From an uncultured Acetatifactor sp. (GTDB lineage: Bacteria; Bacillota; Clostridia; Lachnospirales; Lachnospiraceae): a stretch of DNA of 6,780 nt. Below the pieces are notes generated by a model. It was given only the letters and a program-made list of their open reading frames with translations, was not told the origin of the DNA and did not search any database. This document shows, piece after piece, positions 1-6,406 of the stretch; position 1 is the stretch's first letter; every line of letters begins with the position of its first letter. The stretch covers positions 1 to 6,780 of the forward strand of contig CAJTLR010000117.1 in the NCBI GenBank assembly GCA_910577185.1, in the 5' to 3' direction. A program made the position numbers and the translations under genes.

Positions 1-54
1 TAAAAGCCCCTTATAGGGGCAGTGCAAGCCACCGGCTAAGCCGGTGGTCTTGAC
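1..54 (+). mobile_element. Right end of an IS200/IS605-type insertion sequence (partial)
   Basis: Only the last 54 bases of the element are in the window; no transposase is visible. Two hairpins stand side by side: GCCCCT/AGGGGC at 6-11 and 15-20 with a 3-base loop, and a perfect 8-bp stem CCACCGGC/GCCGGTGG at 29-36 and 40-47 with a TAA loop. A few bases after the second stem comes TTGAC (50-54), then host coding sequence resumes in frame at 55. Subterminal hairpins without terminal inverted repeats, and a right end closing in a target-like TTGAC or TTGAT pentamer, are hallmarks of the IS605 branch (ISDra2 uses TTGAT). The abrupt loss of the synthetase 3' end here supports an insertion. The orientation, with the right end facing right, is inferred from the TTGAC placement. 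A REP-like or other palindromic element is the alternative. Confidence 0.65.
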
Positions 55-70
55 TTTTCGCCCAGACGCC
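1..70 (+). ncRNA. Possible 3' end of a TnpB guide RNA (omega/reRNA) with flank-derived guide
   Basis: In IS605-type elements that carry tnpB, the right end is transcribed as a scaffold RNA whose 3' tail is copied from flanking DNA and serves as guide. Here the scaffold portion would be the two hairpins and TTGAC (1-54). The guide would begin at 55 (TTTTCGCCCAGACGCC), inside the interrupted acyl-CoA synthetase gene. This follows only if the element encodes TnpB, which cannot be seen. Confidence 0.3.
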
Positions 71-1481
71 GGTCAGGCAGCCCGATCACTGCGGCATCTT
101 TTATCTTATCATGCCGTCGCAGGAAATCTTCGATTTGCACGGGATAAATATTTTCACCGCCGCTGACAATAACATCCTTTTTCCGGTCAACCAGGAAATA
201 AAAACCTTCTTCATCCTGCATGGCCATATCTCCTGTATACAGCCAGCCGTCCCGGAGGGCCTCTGCGGTTGCCTGCTCGTCCCGGTAATAACAGGTCATG
301 AGTCCGGGTCCTTTTACACAGAGTTCTCCCACATCGCCATAGGGCACTTCCTTCCCATGTTCATCCACAATTTTGCATTCCCAGCGATAGCCGGGGATGC
401 CGATGGCCCCTACCTTATGAATATTTTCCAGTCCGAGATGCACGCAGCCGGGGCCGGTGGACTCGGACAGGCCATAGTTGGTGTCATAATCGTGGGCAGG
501 GAAATAGGATTTCCAGCGTTTGATCAGCGAAGGTGGAACGGGCTGCGCGCCGATATGCATCAGGCGCCACTGGCTCAGGCTGTAGTCTGCTAATTTTAAG
601 GTTCCGGCGTCCAGGGCATCCAGAATATCCTGGGCCCAGGGAACCAAAAGCCATACGATGGTGCAATGCTCATTGGAGATGGCAGACAAAATGGTTTCCG
701 GTCTTGTGCCTTTCAGCAGCACGGCCCTGCTGCCTGCCACCAGACTGCCCATCCAGTGGAATTTTGCGCCTGTATGATATAAGGGAGGAATACACAGAAA
801 AGTATCATCCCTGCCGGTGTTGTGATGCTTCTGTTCCATTTCGGCAGCCTGGGTCAGGCTCCGGTGCTTATGTAGTATGGCTTTTGGAAAGCCGGTGGTT
901 CCGGAGGAAAAATAAATAGCGCCGAAATCTTCTTCTGTGATCACAACACCGGGAGCCTGACTGGAATAGTCGGCAACCAGTTCATGATAGCTTTCCGCGA
1001 AGCTGGGACAATTGTCTCCCACATAAATTAACAGTCGTCTCTGACAGAGACGTTCGGCATGGAGCTCGATACGCCCGATGAAAGCAGGCCCGAATACGAT
1101 AATGTCCACCTGGGCAAGTTCGGCACAGTACAGGATTTCAGCCGCATCATAACGGAAGTTAAACGGCACTGCGATGGCACCGGTTTTCAGGATGCCAAAA
1201 TAAATGGGAAGCCATTCCAGGCAGTTGTACATCAGGATGGCAACCTTGTCGCCCTTTTTGACACCCCGGCCGATAAGCATATTGGCAAAACGGTTGGCTT
1301 TTTCATTGAAGACACTCCATGTAATCTCCCGCCGGTAAGGCTGGAAACTGTCAGGCTGAATCAGCTCATATTCCTTCCATGTACTTCTGCGTGTGTCCTT
1401 TTCATCTGGATTTAATTCCACCAATGCGATTTCGTTGGGATATAATTGTGCATTTTTGTCCAGAAAATCCGTAACTGGCAT
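36..1481 (-). CDS. Class I acyl-CoA synthetase (AMP-binding), 3' end removed by an insertion
   Basis: This is a 481-residue member of the ANL adenylating superfamily, which activates a carboxylic acid to acyl-AMP and then acyl-CoA in the cytoplasm. Visible motifs: phosphate-binding loop FSSGTTGFPKA (191-201), YGLSESTG (336-343), GWLYTGD (412-418) and the hinge region DRKKDVIVSGGENIYP (432-447). The native protein runs to about residue 476 (LGEK). The tail SRPPA and the TAG stop (36-38) are read from the insertion-sequence end, the serine codon lying in its TTGAC. Family members are usually 520-560 residues. About 60 residues are therefore missing, including the A10 lysine needed for adenylation, so the product is probably inactive. 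The start is ATG 1481 with AGGAGG at 1490-1495, eight bases upstream. The substrate is unknown; general similarity is to fatty-acid or carnitine-type CoA ligases. It may be annotated as a pseudogene. Confidence 0.9.
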   Translation of the reverse strand: MPVTDFLDKNAQLYPNEIALVELNPDEKDTRRSTWKEYELIQPDSFQPYRREITWSVFNEKANRFANMLIGRGVKKGDKVAILMYNCLEWLPIYFGILKTGAIAVPFNFRYDAAEILYCAELAQVDIIVFGPAFIGRIELHAERLCQRRLLIYVGDNCPSFAESYHELVADYSSQAPGVVITEEDFGAIYFSSGTTGFPKAILHKHRSLTQAAEMEQKHHNTGRDDTFLCIPPLYHTGAKFHWMGSLVAGSRAVLLKGTRPETILSAISNEHCTIVWLLVPWAQDILDALDAGTLKLADYSLSQWRLMHIGAQPVPPSLIKRWKSYFPAHDYDTNYGLSESTGPGCVHLGLENIHKVGAIGIPGYRWECKIVDEHGKEVPYGDVGELCVKGPGLMTCYYRDEQATAEALRDGWLYTGDMAMQDEEGFYFLVDRKKDVIVSGGENIYPVQIEDFLRRHDKIKDAAVIGLPDRRLGEKSRPPA

Positions 1482-1545
1482 ATCTGTTTCCTCCTAATTG
1501 TTGGCAATGGAAAATCCTGAAGTCTGTTTCCATCCTTTTGATTCC

Positions 1546-1569
1546 ACAGTGCTTTCAGTTCGGCACTGT
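1546..1569. promoter_or_regulatory. Inverted repeat in the acyl-CoA synthetase leader (possible operator or hairpin)
   Basis: The arms ACAGTGC (1546-1552) and GCACTGT (1563-1569) are perfect 7-bp inverted repeats around a 10-base centre. The site lies between the candidate promoter (1587-1615) and the ribosome binding site (1490-1495). A dyad here fits a repressor operator just downstream of the transcription start, or an mRNA hairpin. No T-run follows on either strand, so it is not a terminator. No regulator can be named. Confidence 0.35.
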
Positions 1570-1586
1570 AAAACTTTACTCCATTA

Positions 1587-1615
1587 AAGGTATCACATAT
1601 ATCCGGAAAAGTCAA
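1587..1615 (-). promoter_or_regulatory. Candidate promoter of the acyl-CoA synthetase gene
   Basis: Read on the minus strand, TTGACT (1615-1610) and TACCTT (1592-1587) are separated by 17 bases, and TGA directly before the second hexamer gives an extended -10 (TGn). The -35 matches five of six consensus bases, while the -10 is weak (three of six). It lies about 100 bases upstream of the start codon in the 209-base gap after the permease. No clear terminator is seen after the permease, so read-through is also possible. Confidence 0.4.
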
Positions 1616-1690
1616 TTTGAATGAGCTTAAGAAATAAATCCCTTTCCGGAAAATATGAGCCGCCAGGGAAGAAATGCTGTGGCCGTTACG

Positions 1691-3640
1691 CTATTCGGGC
1701 AGTACGTTTCGCTTCAGGCCGGTGTAGGCCAGCAGGATATAAATTGCATAAATCAGAAAGAACAGTGCCAGCGAGAGCGCCACAATGACCACGGGACTGC
1801 TCATTCCTTCCATGATGCCCGGCTCCGGAATCCGGGCCATATGGAAGGTGAACGGAGCTGCAATCAGAACTGGCGGAACAGCAGGCATGGCATAGTAGAT
1901 GGCAAACTGGCGGCCCAGGGCATGTTCCATCTCCTGCCGGGCCATTCCCAGCTTTCGGAGCAGGATAAACTGCCGCCGATAGCGGTCTGTTTCACTGAGC
2001 TGCTGAATGGTCAAAATAGTGGCGGCAGTCATGCTGAGAGCCAGGGCCAGATAAAACATGGGGAACACCAGGAGGGCAGTCTGAACCGCCACCTGTGCAG
2101 CCTCGTTTGCCCGTGTGGAAACGAAGGCATACCCCGAAGGGTTCACCTGATTATCGTATTCCATGACGGTTATGTCAGCCAGTGCGTCATACTGCTGCGC
2201 GGATACCGGCTGGAGCGTCTTCGCGGCATAGGCCAGATGGTGGACTGCCAGCCCGGCCGCCGCTTCGTCAGGGACTACCAGAATATAGCCCCGGCCATTA
2301 CCCACACCGAAACTTTGGGAGAGATGCTCCGTGAAGACGCCTCCCGGGGTCAGAGTGACGTCTCCCAGGGTGATTGGCTGGCTGTAGTCCCGCAGCGGTT
2401 CTTCCAGATATGTCATACAGTGGATCAGATACCGTCCCGGCTCCATCTCCACTGCCGGATAACCCGCAATCGAACGCAGCGCGGCATAGTCGCTCCAGCG
2501 GAGGACGGGGTCCTGGTCGTAATTGTAGTAATAATAAACCGTACAGCTGCTGACATAATCCCGCACCGCGGGACTTTCACACAGATAGACCTGATACAAA
2601 ACAGACTGCCCTACCGGAATATTTCCTTTAATGTATTCCAGATAAGAACCGGGGGCAGGATCCTCTCCCTCAATTCCAAAATAGAGGTCAAAGCAGGCGT
2701 TTTCTGCCGCCCGGCCCCGAAAAATGCCGTTGAATACCAGCCCGCTTCCTTCGATGAGCAGTGTGGCGGTGAAGATGATAGAGATCACCGCCATTACCAT
2801 TCCCATGGTGGCAAGTTTTGAGGCCAGAGTACGGAAAACCAGCAGGGTCTGCCCCTGATATTTCCGGGCGGGGTGTTTCTCGAAAAAAGAGGGAACGCCG
2901 GAGGCGAAGCTGAGAAAAAAGCCAAACAGAGCGGCCAGCAGACCTGCCCCGATGACACCGGTTATCAGCTGTCTGGTCATCAGCAAAGCAGTTCCAGCCA
3001 TGCCTGACAAGATGGAGAGGCAAAATACCCGGCGGCGAAGTTTTCCGGCTGGGATAACCACGCCTTCATTCTGCCGGTCAAAGTAAATCAGGTCGCGGAT
3101 TTTCATTTTGCTAATGTGCTTTCGGCTTTTCCCAAGGGCCAGGAGGTAAATCAGGGTGAAATAGAACAGGGTCAGCCCTGCCGCCGGAAAGGAAAGCGTC
3201 AATGAGAAATGGTAAGGCAGGCTGAACATGGCAAACAGAATCGCCCGCAGAATCTGGTAGAGCAATCCCCCCAGCATCAGTCCCAGCGTCAGGGCCGCGC
3301 CGCCCACCGCCAGGTTTTCCAGGAAGAACAGCCGCGCCACCTGTCTGTTGGTGAGCCCCATCAATATATAGGTTCCCAATTCCCGGCTCCGGCGGGAAAG
3401 CATGAAACCGGTGGCGTAGCTCACCAGCCAGCCGAAGATGCACACAACAACCACGCTGGCCAGGACGATCACGAGAGACAGCATATCCATTGTTTCCGAA
3501 AGCTGCCGGACTTCCCTGGAAAACACCAGGCCGTTGAAGGAATACAGCAGCGCTGCGGCCAGCACTACGGTGACAAAGTACACCAGATAATCTTTTGCCT
3601 GCCGTCTGGCATTGCGCAGGGACAGTTTAGATAACGTCAC
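1691..3640 (-). CDS. BceB/FtsX-family ABC transporter permease (peptide-resistance type)
   Basis: A 649-residue membrane subunit that would work with the adjacent ATPase against cell-wall-active peptide antibiotics. About ten membrane helices can be seen (roughly 17-37, 53-75, 109-131, 150-168, 205-222, 226-246, 277-296, 520-545, 578-598, 615-638). A large extracellular domain (about 297-517) sits between helices 7 and 8, the BceB signature. FtsX-like cytoplasmic segments RSRELGTYILMGLTNRQ (84-100) and RRQFILLRKLGMARQE (555-570) lie where coupling to the ATPase is expected. The outer domain has cysteines at 316, 354, 366 and 408 and a tyrosine-rich VYYYYNY stretch (368-374). The GTG at 3640 is chosen because GGGAGG (3649-3654) is eight bases upstream and the product then begins MTLSKLSLRN, as in relatives. 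An ATG at 3646 has only a two-base gap. It overlaps the ATPase 3' end by 14 bases, suggesting coupled translation. Confidence 0.92.
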   Translation of the reverse strand: MTLSKLSLRNARRQAKDYLVYFVTVVLAAALLYSFNGLVFSREVRQLSETMDMLSLVIVLASVVVVCIFGWLVSYATGFMLSRRSRELGTYILMGLTNRQVARLFFLENLAVGGAALTLGLMLGGLLYQILRAILFAMFSLPYHFSLTLSFPAAGLTLFYFTLIYLLALGKSRKHISKMKIRDLIYFDRQNEGVVIPAGKLRRRVFCLSILSGMAGTALLMTRQLITGVIGAGLLAALFGFFLSFASGVPSFFEKHPARKYQGQTLLVFRTLASKLATMGMVMAVISIIFTATLLIEGSGLVFNGIFRGRAAENACFDLYFGIEGEDPAPGSYLEYIKGNIPVGQSVLYQVYLCESPAVRDYVSSCTVYYYYNYDQDPVLRWSDYAALRSIAGYPAVEMEPGRYLIHCMTYLEEPLRDYSQPITLGDVTLTPGGVFTEHLSQSFGVGNGRGYILVVPDEAAAGLAVHHLAYAAKTLQPVSAQQYDALADITVMEYDNQVNPSGYAFVSTRANEAAQVAVQTALLVFPMFYLALALSMTAATILTIQQLSETDRYRRQFILLRKLGMARQEMEHALGRQFAIYYAMPAVPPVLIAAPFTFHMARIPEPGIMEGMSSPVVIVALSLALFFLIYAIYILLAYTGLKRNVLPE

Positions 3641-4385
3641 TGACATCACCTCCCAACGCGGCAAGTACATCCAGAATTTCGTGGTAGAATACAGGTCTTC
3701 CCCGCTCCCCCCGCAGCAGCTCGTTAAATACCCGGCCATCCTTCAGGAACAGCACACGTTTTGCATAGCTGGCGCTGTAAGCGTCGTGAGTGACCATCAG
3801 AATGGTGGCTTCCATATCCCGGTTCATCACTGTCATAATTTTCAGCAGATTTTTGGATGCCTTAGAATCCAGTGCCCCAGTGGGTTCGTCCGCCAACAGC
3901 AGGGACTGGCCTGCTACCATGGCCCGTGCGCAGGCAGTCCGTTGTTTCTGCCCGCCGGAAATCTGGTAGGGAAATTTGGGCAGGATGTCGGTGATCCCCA
4001 GCTTCCCGGCCACGTTCCGTACCCGGTCCTGTACCGTTTTGGGGTCCCTGTGATTCAGCGAGAGGGCCAGACCGATGTTTTCTTCAACCGTCAGGGTATC
4101 CAGCAGATTAAAATCCTGAAACACAAAGCCCAGCCGCTCCCGGCGGAACTTCGCCAGTTCTTCCTCGCCGAGATCGGCTATGTTCACCCCATCCAGCAGG
4201 ATTTTTCCGGCACTGATGGTATCGATTGTGGAGATACAGTTGAGCAGGGTGGTTTTTCCGCTGCCAGACGCACCCATGATAGCCAGGAATTCTCCGTCCT
4301 CCACATCAAAGCTCACCCGGTCCAGGGCCTTGGTGACATTGTTTTTACTTCCGTAATATTTTTCGATATTTTGTACCTGAAGCAT
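3627..4385 (-). CDS. BceA-type ABC transporter ATP-binding protein
   Basis: A 252-residue cytoplasmic ATPase of the MacB/LolD/BceA class, powering the neighbouring permease. All nucleotide-binding motifs are present: Walker A GASGSGKT (38-45), Q-loop glutamine 90 in GFVFQDFNLLD, signature ISGGQKQR (142-149; isoleucine replaces the usual leucine), Walker B LLLADEP (162-168) with catalytic Glu167, D-loop GALDS (170-174) and switch histidine 200 in MVTHD. The tail after about residue 215 is the short extension common in this class. The ATG at 4385 is preferred because GGAGG (4393-4397) is seven bases away. The in-frame GTG at 4391, giving two more residues, is only one base from it. The gene lies 72 bases after the kinase stop and overlaps the permease start, so it is probably in the same operon. 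Confidence 0.94.
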   Translation of the reverse strand: MLQVQNIEKYYGSKNNVTKALDRVSFDVEDGEFLAIMGASGSGKTTLLNCISTIDTISAGKILLDGVNIADLGEEELAKFRRERLGFVFQDFNLLDTLTVEENIGLALSLNHRDPKTVQDRVRNVAGKLGITDILPKFPYQISGGQKQRTACARAMVAGQSLLLADEPTGALDSKASKNLLKIMTVMNRDMEATILMVTHDAYSASYAKRVLFLKDGRVFNELLRGERGRPVFYHEILDVLAALGGDVSDVI

Positions 4386-4409
4386 AAGCACACCTCCTTT
4401 GCGTCTTAT

Positions 4410-4438
4410 GATACGCCGGATACAAAGGATGAGGTATC
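4410..4438. promoter_or_regulatory. GATAC repeat cluster upstream of the transporter genes (possible regulator site)
   Basis: In the 72-base gap between kinase and ATPase, GATAC occurs at 4410-4414 and 4419-4423 (nine-base period), and its complement GTATC at 4434-4438. The last two form a 5-10-5 inverted repeat. In Bce-type systems the response regulator often acts at a promoter directly upstream of the transporter genes, which makes the location suggestive. The only -10-like hexamer seen is TATCAT on the minus strand (4413-4408), and no good -35 accompanies it. Confidence 0.25.
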
Positions 4439-4457
4439 GAATTGATATTGATTTCCA

Positions 4458-5471
4458 TTACAATTTTGTAAGATTCTCCTTTGCGGGAAAGGTCAATTCC
4501 ATAATCGTTCCTTCTCCCTCCCGCGAAATAATACGCAGTCCCAGATCCAGAAAAGACGCAAGTTTTTTGCACAAGTACAACCCCATACCGGTAGAGCCTC
4601 CCCGGCTTCGGCCATTGCTGCCGGTGAATCCACGGTCAAATACGCGGGACAGCTCATGGGCCGGGATACCCATGCCGTTGTCCTGAACCACAAGCTGAAT
4701 TTGTTTCCCAAGCGGTTTGGCGGAGAGCGTGATAACCGGCTCGGCTCCCCGATAGCGGGCGGCGTTTTGGAGCAGCTGTCCCAGAATAAAGACTGCCCAC
4801 TTTTCATCGGTATAGACCACGGTGTCATTCAAATTCTGCGCTTCTACCCGGACACCACTCTGAATCAGCAGGGAACGGTGGTTTTCAATCGCCTGGGAGG
4901 CGATTTCCCCCAGGATTATCTGCCGGAAGAGACAGTCCTGTTCCGGGTTTTCTGCCCGTGCGTAAAATAGGGCCCGCTCTATATTGGCCTCAATCTGCGC
5001 CAGCTCCGCCGTAAGTTTCCGGCGGGTATTCCCGTCCAGGTCCCGGCAAATCAGCCGCGCGGCGGTAATGGGAGCCTTGATCTCATGTACCCAGCGTTCC
5101 ACATACTCCCGGTACTCACGCTGGGAGGCTTCCGCGTCAGATACCGCCCCGGTCATGGCCCGTCCTGCCCGGCGGGTCAGGTCAAAGAGCCGGCGTTCAT
5201 AAAGAGCTTTGGGCGGCGGGGCACATTCCGCAAACAGATATTTCTGGTCCAGGCCGTCCCAAATATTTTCCAGCTCCCGAAGATAGGCGCACTGACGGAA
5301 GAAATCGAAAATCTGCCCTGCCACAAAGACCAGCAGATAGACCAGCAATAAAATGACCAGAATACCCGGTTGTGTTCCCGTGGCAAAAAGGAACAGCGCC
5401 GCTAATCCGGCGCAGATCAACCGGAGGGCGAGCCGCCCCATCCGATCTGACAAAAATTCCCGCAGGGTCAT
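4458..5471 (-). CDS. Intramembrane-sensing histidine kinase (BceS-like)
   Basis: A 337-residue membrane sensor kinase that would phosphorylate the regulator encoded just upstream. Two N-terminal membrane helices (about 13-30 and 36-54) are joined by only a few residues, leaving no extracellular sensor domain. Kinases of this build usually receive their signal through a partner BceAB-type transporter, and one is encoded immediately downstream. The phospho-acceptor is His129 in ERWVHEIKAPIT. The ATPase domain shows the N-box QLLQNAARY (232-240, Asn236), the G1 box DNGMGIP (264-270), FDRGFTG (278-284) and the G2 box GGSTGMGLYL (291-300). The domain set and length match the family. The start codon overlaps the regulator stop as ATGA (5471-5468). 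Upstream there is only a weak GGGG, so translation is probably coupled to the regulator. Confidence 0.94.
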   Translation of the reverse strand: MTLREFLSDRMGRLALRLICAGLAALFLFATGTQPGILVILLLVYLLVFVAGQIFDFFRQCAYLRELENIWDGLDQKYLFAECAPPPKALYERRLFDLTRRAGRAMTGAVSDAEASQREYREYVERWVHEIKAPITAARLICRDLDGNTRRKLTAELAQIEANIERALFYARAENPEQDCLFRQIILGEIASQAIENHRSLLIQSGVRVEAQNLNDTVVYTDEKWAVFILGQLLQNAARYRGAEPVITLSAKPLGKQIQLVVQDNGMGIPAHELSRVFDRGFTGSNGRSRGGSTGMGLYLCKKLASFLDLGLRIISREGEGTIMELTFPAKENLTKL

Positions 5472-6136
5472 AGCTGATACCCCATTCCCCGGCGGGTTTT
5501 GACAGCGTCAGGCAGACCGAGTGCCGCCAGCTTTCCGCGAAGCCTGGTCATGTTGACGCTGAGGGTGTTGTCGTCAATGTAAATCTGATTGTCCCATAGC
5601 GTATCGATCAGATCGCCCCTGGAAACAATCTGCCCTGCGCGAATCATCAGACAGGCTAATATTTGCAGCTCATTTCGGGTCAGCTCCGCAGTGTTTCCGT
5701 TAGCCGATGCAACTCCTTTTGTCAGGCTCAGGCGCAGTCCACCAGCCTCCAGAACGTCTGCCGGTTCCGGTCCGCCTCCGGTCCGGCGCAGGACGGCCCT
5801 GATCCGGGCCAGAAGGACGGGGACACTGTATGGTTTCGTGATGTAATCATCCCCGCCCAGACTCAACGCCCGCACCTCGTCCACGCCAGCGTCCCGGCTG
5901 GTCACAAAAATCACCGGCACGGAAATGGTTTTCCGCAGCGCCGCGCACAGGGAGAAGCCGTCCTTACCCGGAAGTCCGATATCCAAAAGAATCAGGTCCG
6001 GGTGTTCCCGTGCTGCCTGACCCGGTACATCTGTAAAATCCGTAATTGTCAGAGGCATATATCCTTCATTTTCCAGGAGCAGCGTCAATTCCTCCCGAAT
6101 AGCCGGATCATCCTCGATTATCATGATTTTGGGCAT
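5468..6136 (-). CDS. OmpR/PhoB-family response regulator (BceR-like)
   Basis: A 222-residue two-domain transcription factor. The receiver domain (about 1-118) has the acidic pair Asp9/Asp10, phospho-acceptor Asp52 in LILLDIGLPG, switch Thr79 and Lys101 in ITKPYS. The C-terminal winged-helix domain (about 126-222) has the recognition-helix region DDNTLSVNMTRLRGKL (188-203) and the wing KTRRGMGY (213-220). Length and residues are typical and nothing essential is missing. It is the first gene of the four-gene module and its stop overlaps the kinase start. In this family, phosphorylation by the kinase leads to activation of the transporter genes, which is the expected role here. The ATG at 6136 has no strong Shine-Dalgarno (only AGGA about 13 bases upstream), so basal translation may be low. 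ATG at residue 5 is a weaker alternative. Confidence 0.94.
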   Translation of the reverse strand: MPKIMIIEDDPAIREELTLLLENEGYMPLTITDFTDVPGQAAREHPDLILLDIGLPGKDGFSLCAALRKTISVPVIFVTSRDAGVDEVRALSLGGDDYITKPYSVPVLLARIRAVLRRTGGGPEPADVLEAGGLRLSLTKGVASANGNTAELTRNELQILACLMIRAGQIVSRGDLIDTLWDNQIYIDDNTLSVNMTRLRGKLAALGLPDAVKTRRGMGYQL

Positions 6137-6165
6137 ATTACCAATACCGTCCTATCGTTTTTCCT

Positions 6166-6195
6166 ATACTAACATGAGCATAGTGCACTTGTCCA
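6166..6195 (-). promoter_or_regulatory. Candidate promoter of the regulator-kinase operon
   Basis: On the minus strand TGGACA (6195-6190, five of six matches) and TAGTAT (6171-6166, four of six) are 18 bases apart, and TGT before the second hexamer makes an extended -10. Transcription would start near 6159, leaving a leader of about 22 bases before the regulator ATG. The sequence GGACAA occurs in the -35 region and again 14 bases upstream (minus strand of 6189-6194 and 6203-6208), a possible direct-repeat site for autoregulation. Confidence 0.45.
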
Positions 6196-6271
6196 GAATC
6201 ATTTGTCCTCATAAAAATCAAAAAATCTCACATTCTTTCTTGACAACAGTTTTAGAAATATCTTCACATGG

Positions 6272-6309
6272 CGCATGGAACAGCAAATGGTAAACCATGC
6301 GTCTTTTTT
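6272..6309 (+). terminator. Intrinsic-terminator-like hairpin with T-run
   Basis: A perfect 7-bp stem CGCATGG (6272-6278) / CCATGCG (6295-6301) encloses a 16-base loop and is followed by TCTTTTTT (6302-6309). It works only for rightward transcription. No rightward gene precedes it, so it would either end antisense transcripts or act as an attenuator ahead of the small reading frame at 6407. The loop contains ATGGTAAACCAT, a competing smaller hairpin, and GCGCAT (6271-6276) can also pair with ATGCGC (6310-6315), so alternative folds exist. Confidence 0.5.
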
Positions 6310-6323
6310 ATGCGCAGCCCCAT

Positions 6324-6384
6324 GCAGGGGAAATATGCCGCCAGATGGCGCACGGCGAGTAGTGGAGTGGGTCATTTCCCCTGC
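6324..6384 (+). other. Structured element closed by a perfect 11-bp inverted repeat (possible cis-regulatory RNA)
   Basis: GCAGGGGAAAT (6324-6334) and ATTTCCCCTGC (6374-6384) are exact reverse complements around 39 bases. Inside, CGCC/GGCG (6339-6342, 6347-6350) forms a small hairpin with an AGAT loop, followed by a G-rich single-stranded-like stretch. CCCC at 6318-6321 can pair instead with GGGG at 6327-6330, which would break the main stem. It sits between a terminator-like hairpin and a Shine-Dalgarno at 6399-6403, a layout typical of riboswitch or attenuator leaders. I do not recognise a known riboswitch class. A small mobile palindromic repeat is an alternative. Confidence 0.4.
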
Positions 6385-6406
6385 TCGATTGTCCCAAAGG
6401 AGGAAC

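Noticed and set aside
1412..1615. A 67-codon minus-strand frame upstream of and overlapping the synthetase start
   Set aside because: It runs over the synthetase promoter and ribosome binding site, has no Shine-Dalgarno of its own and no recognisable features.
1604..1653. Repeated CCGGAAAA (1603-1610 and 1646-1653) as a terminator after the permease
   Set aside because: These are direct copies, the second within a short TTTCCGGAAA palindrome. No GC-rich stem with a following T-run exists on the minus strand, so no terminator is claimed.
1655..2821. A 388-codon open frame on the plus strand
   Set aside because: It lies antisense within the permease gene, has no good ribosome binding site, is rich in His, Gln and Arg, and shows no domain pattern; the permease frame is clearly the real one.
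3612..4445. A 277-codon open frame on the plus strand
   Set aside because: It is antisense to the ATPase, whose complete set of nucleotide-binding motifs proves the coding frame. No motif is seen in the plus-strand product.
5663..6172. A 169-codon plus-strand frame antisense to the response regulator
   Set aside because: The regulator has every receiver and winged-helix key residue on the minus strand; the antisense product has no domain logic.
6324..6400. Known riboswitch (purine, THF, guanidine, T-box) or tRNA in the structured element
   Set aside because: I looked for the conserved core sequences of these classes and did not find them; the tRNA-like TCGATT has no matching arms.
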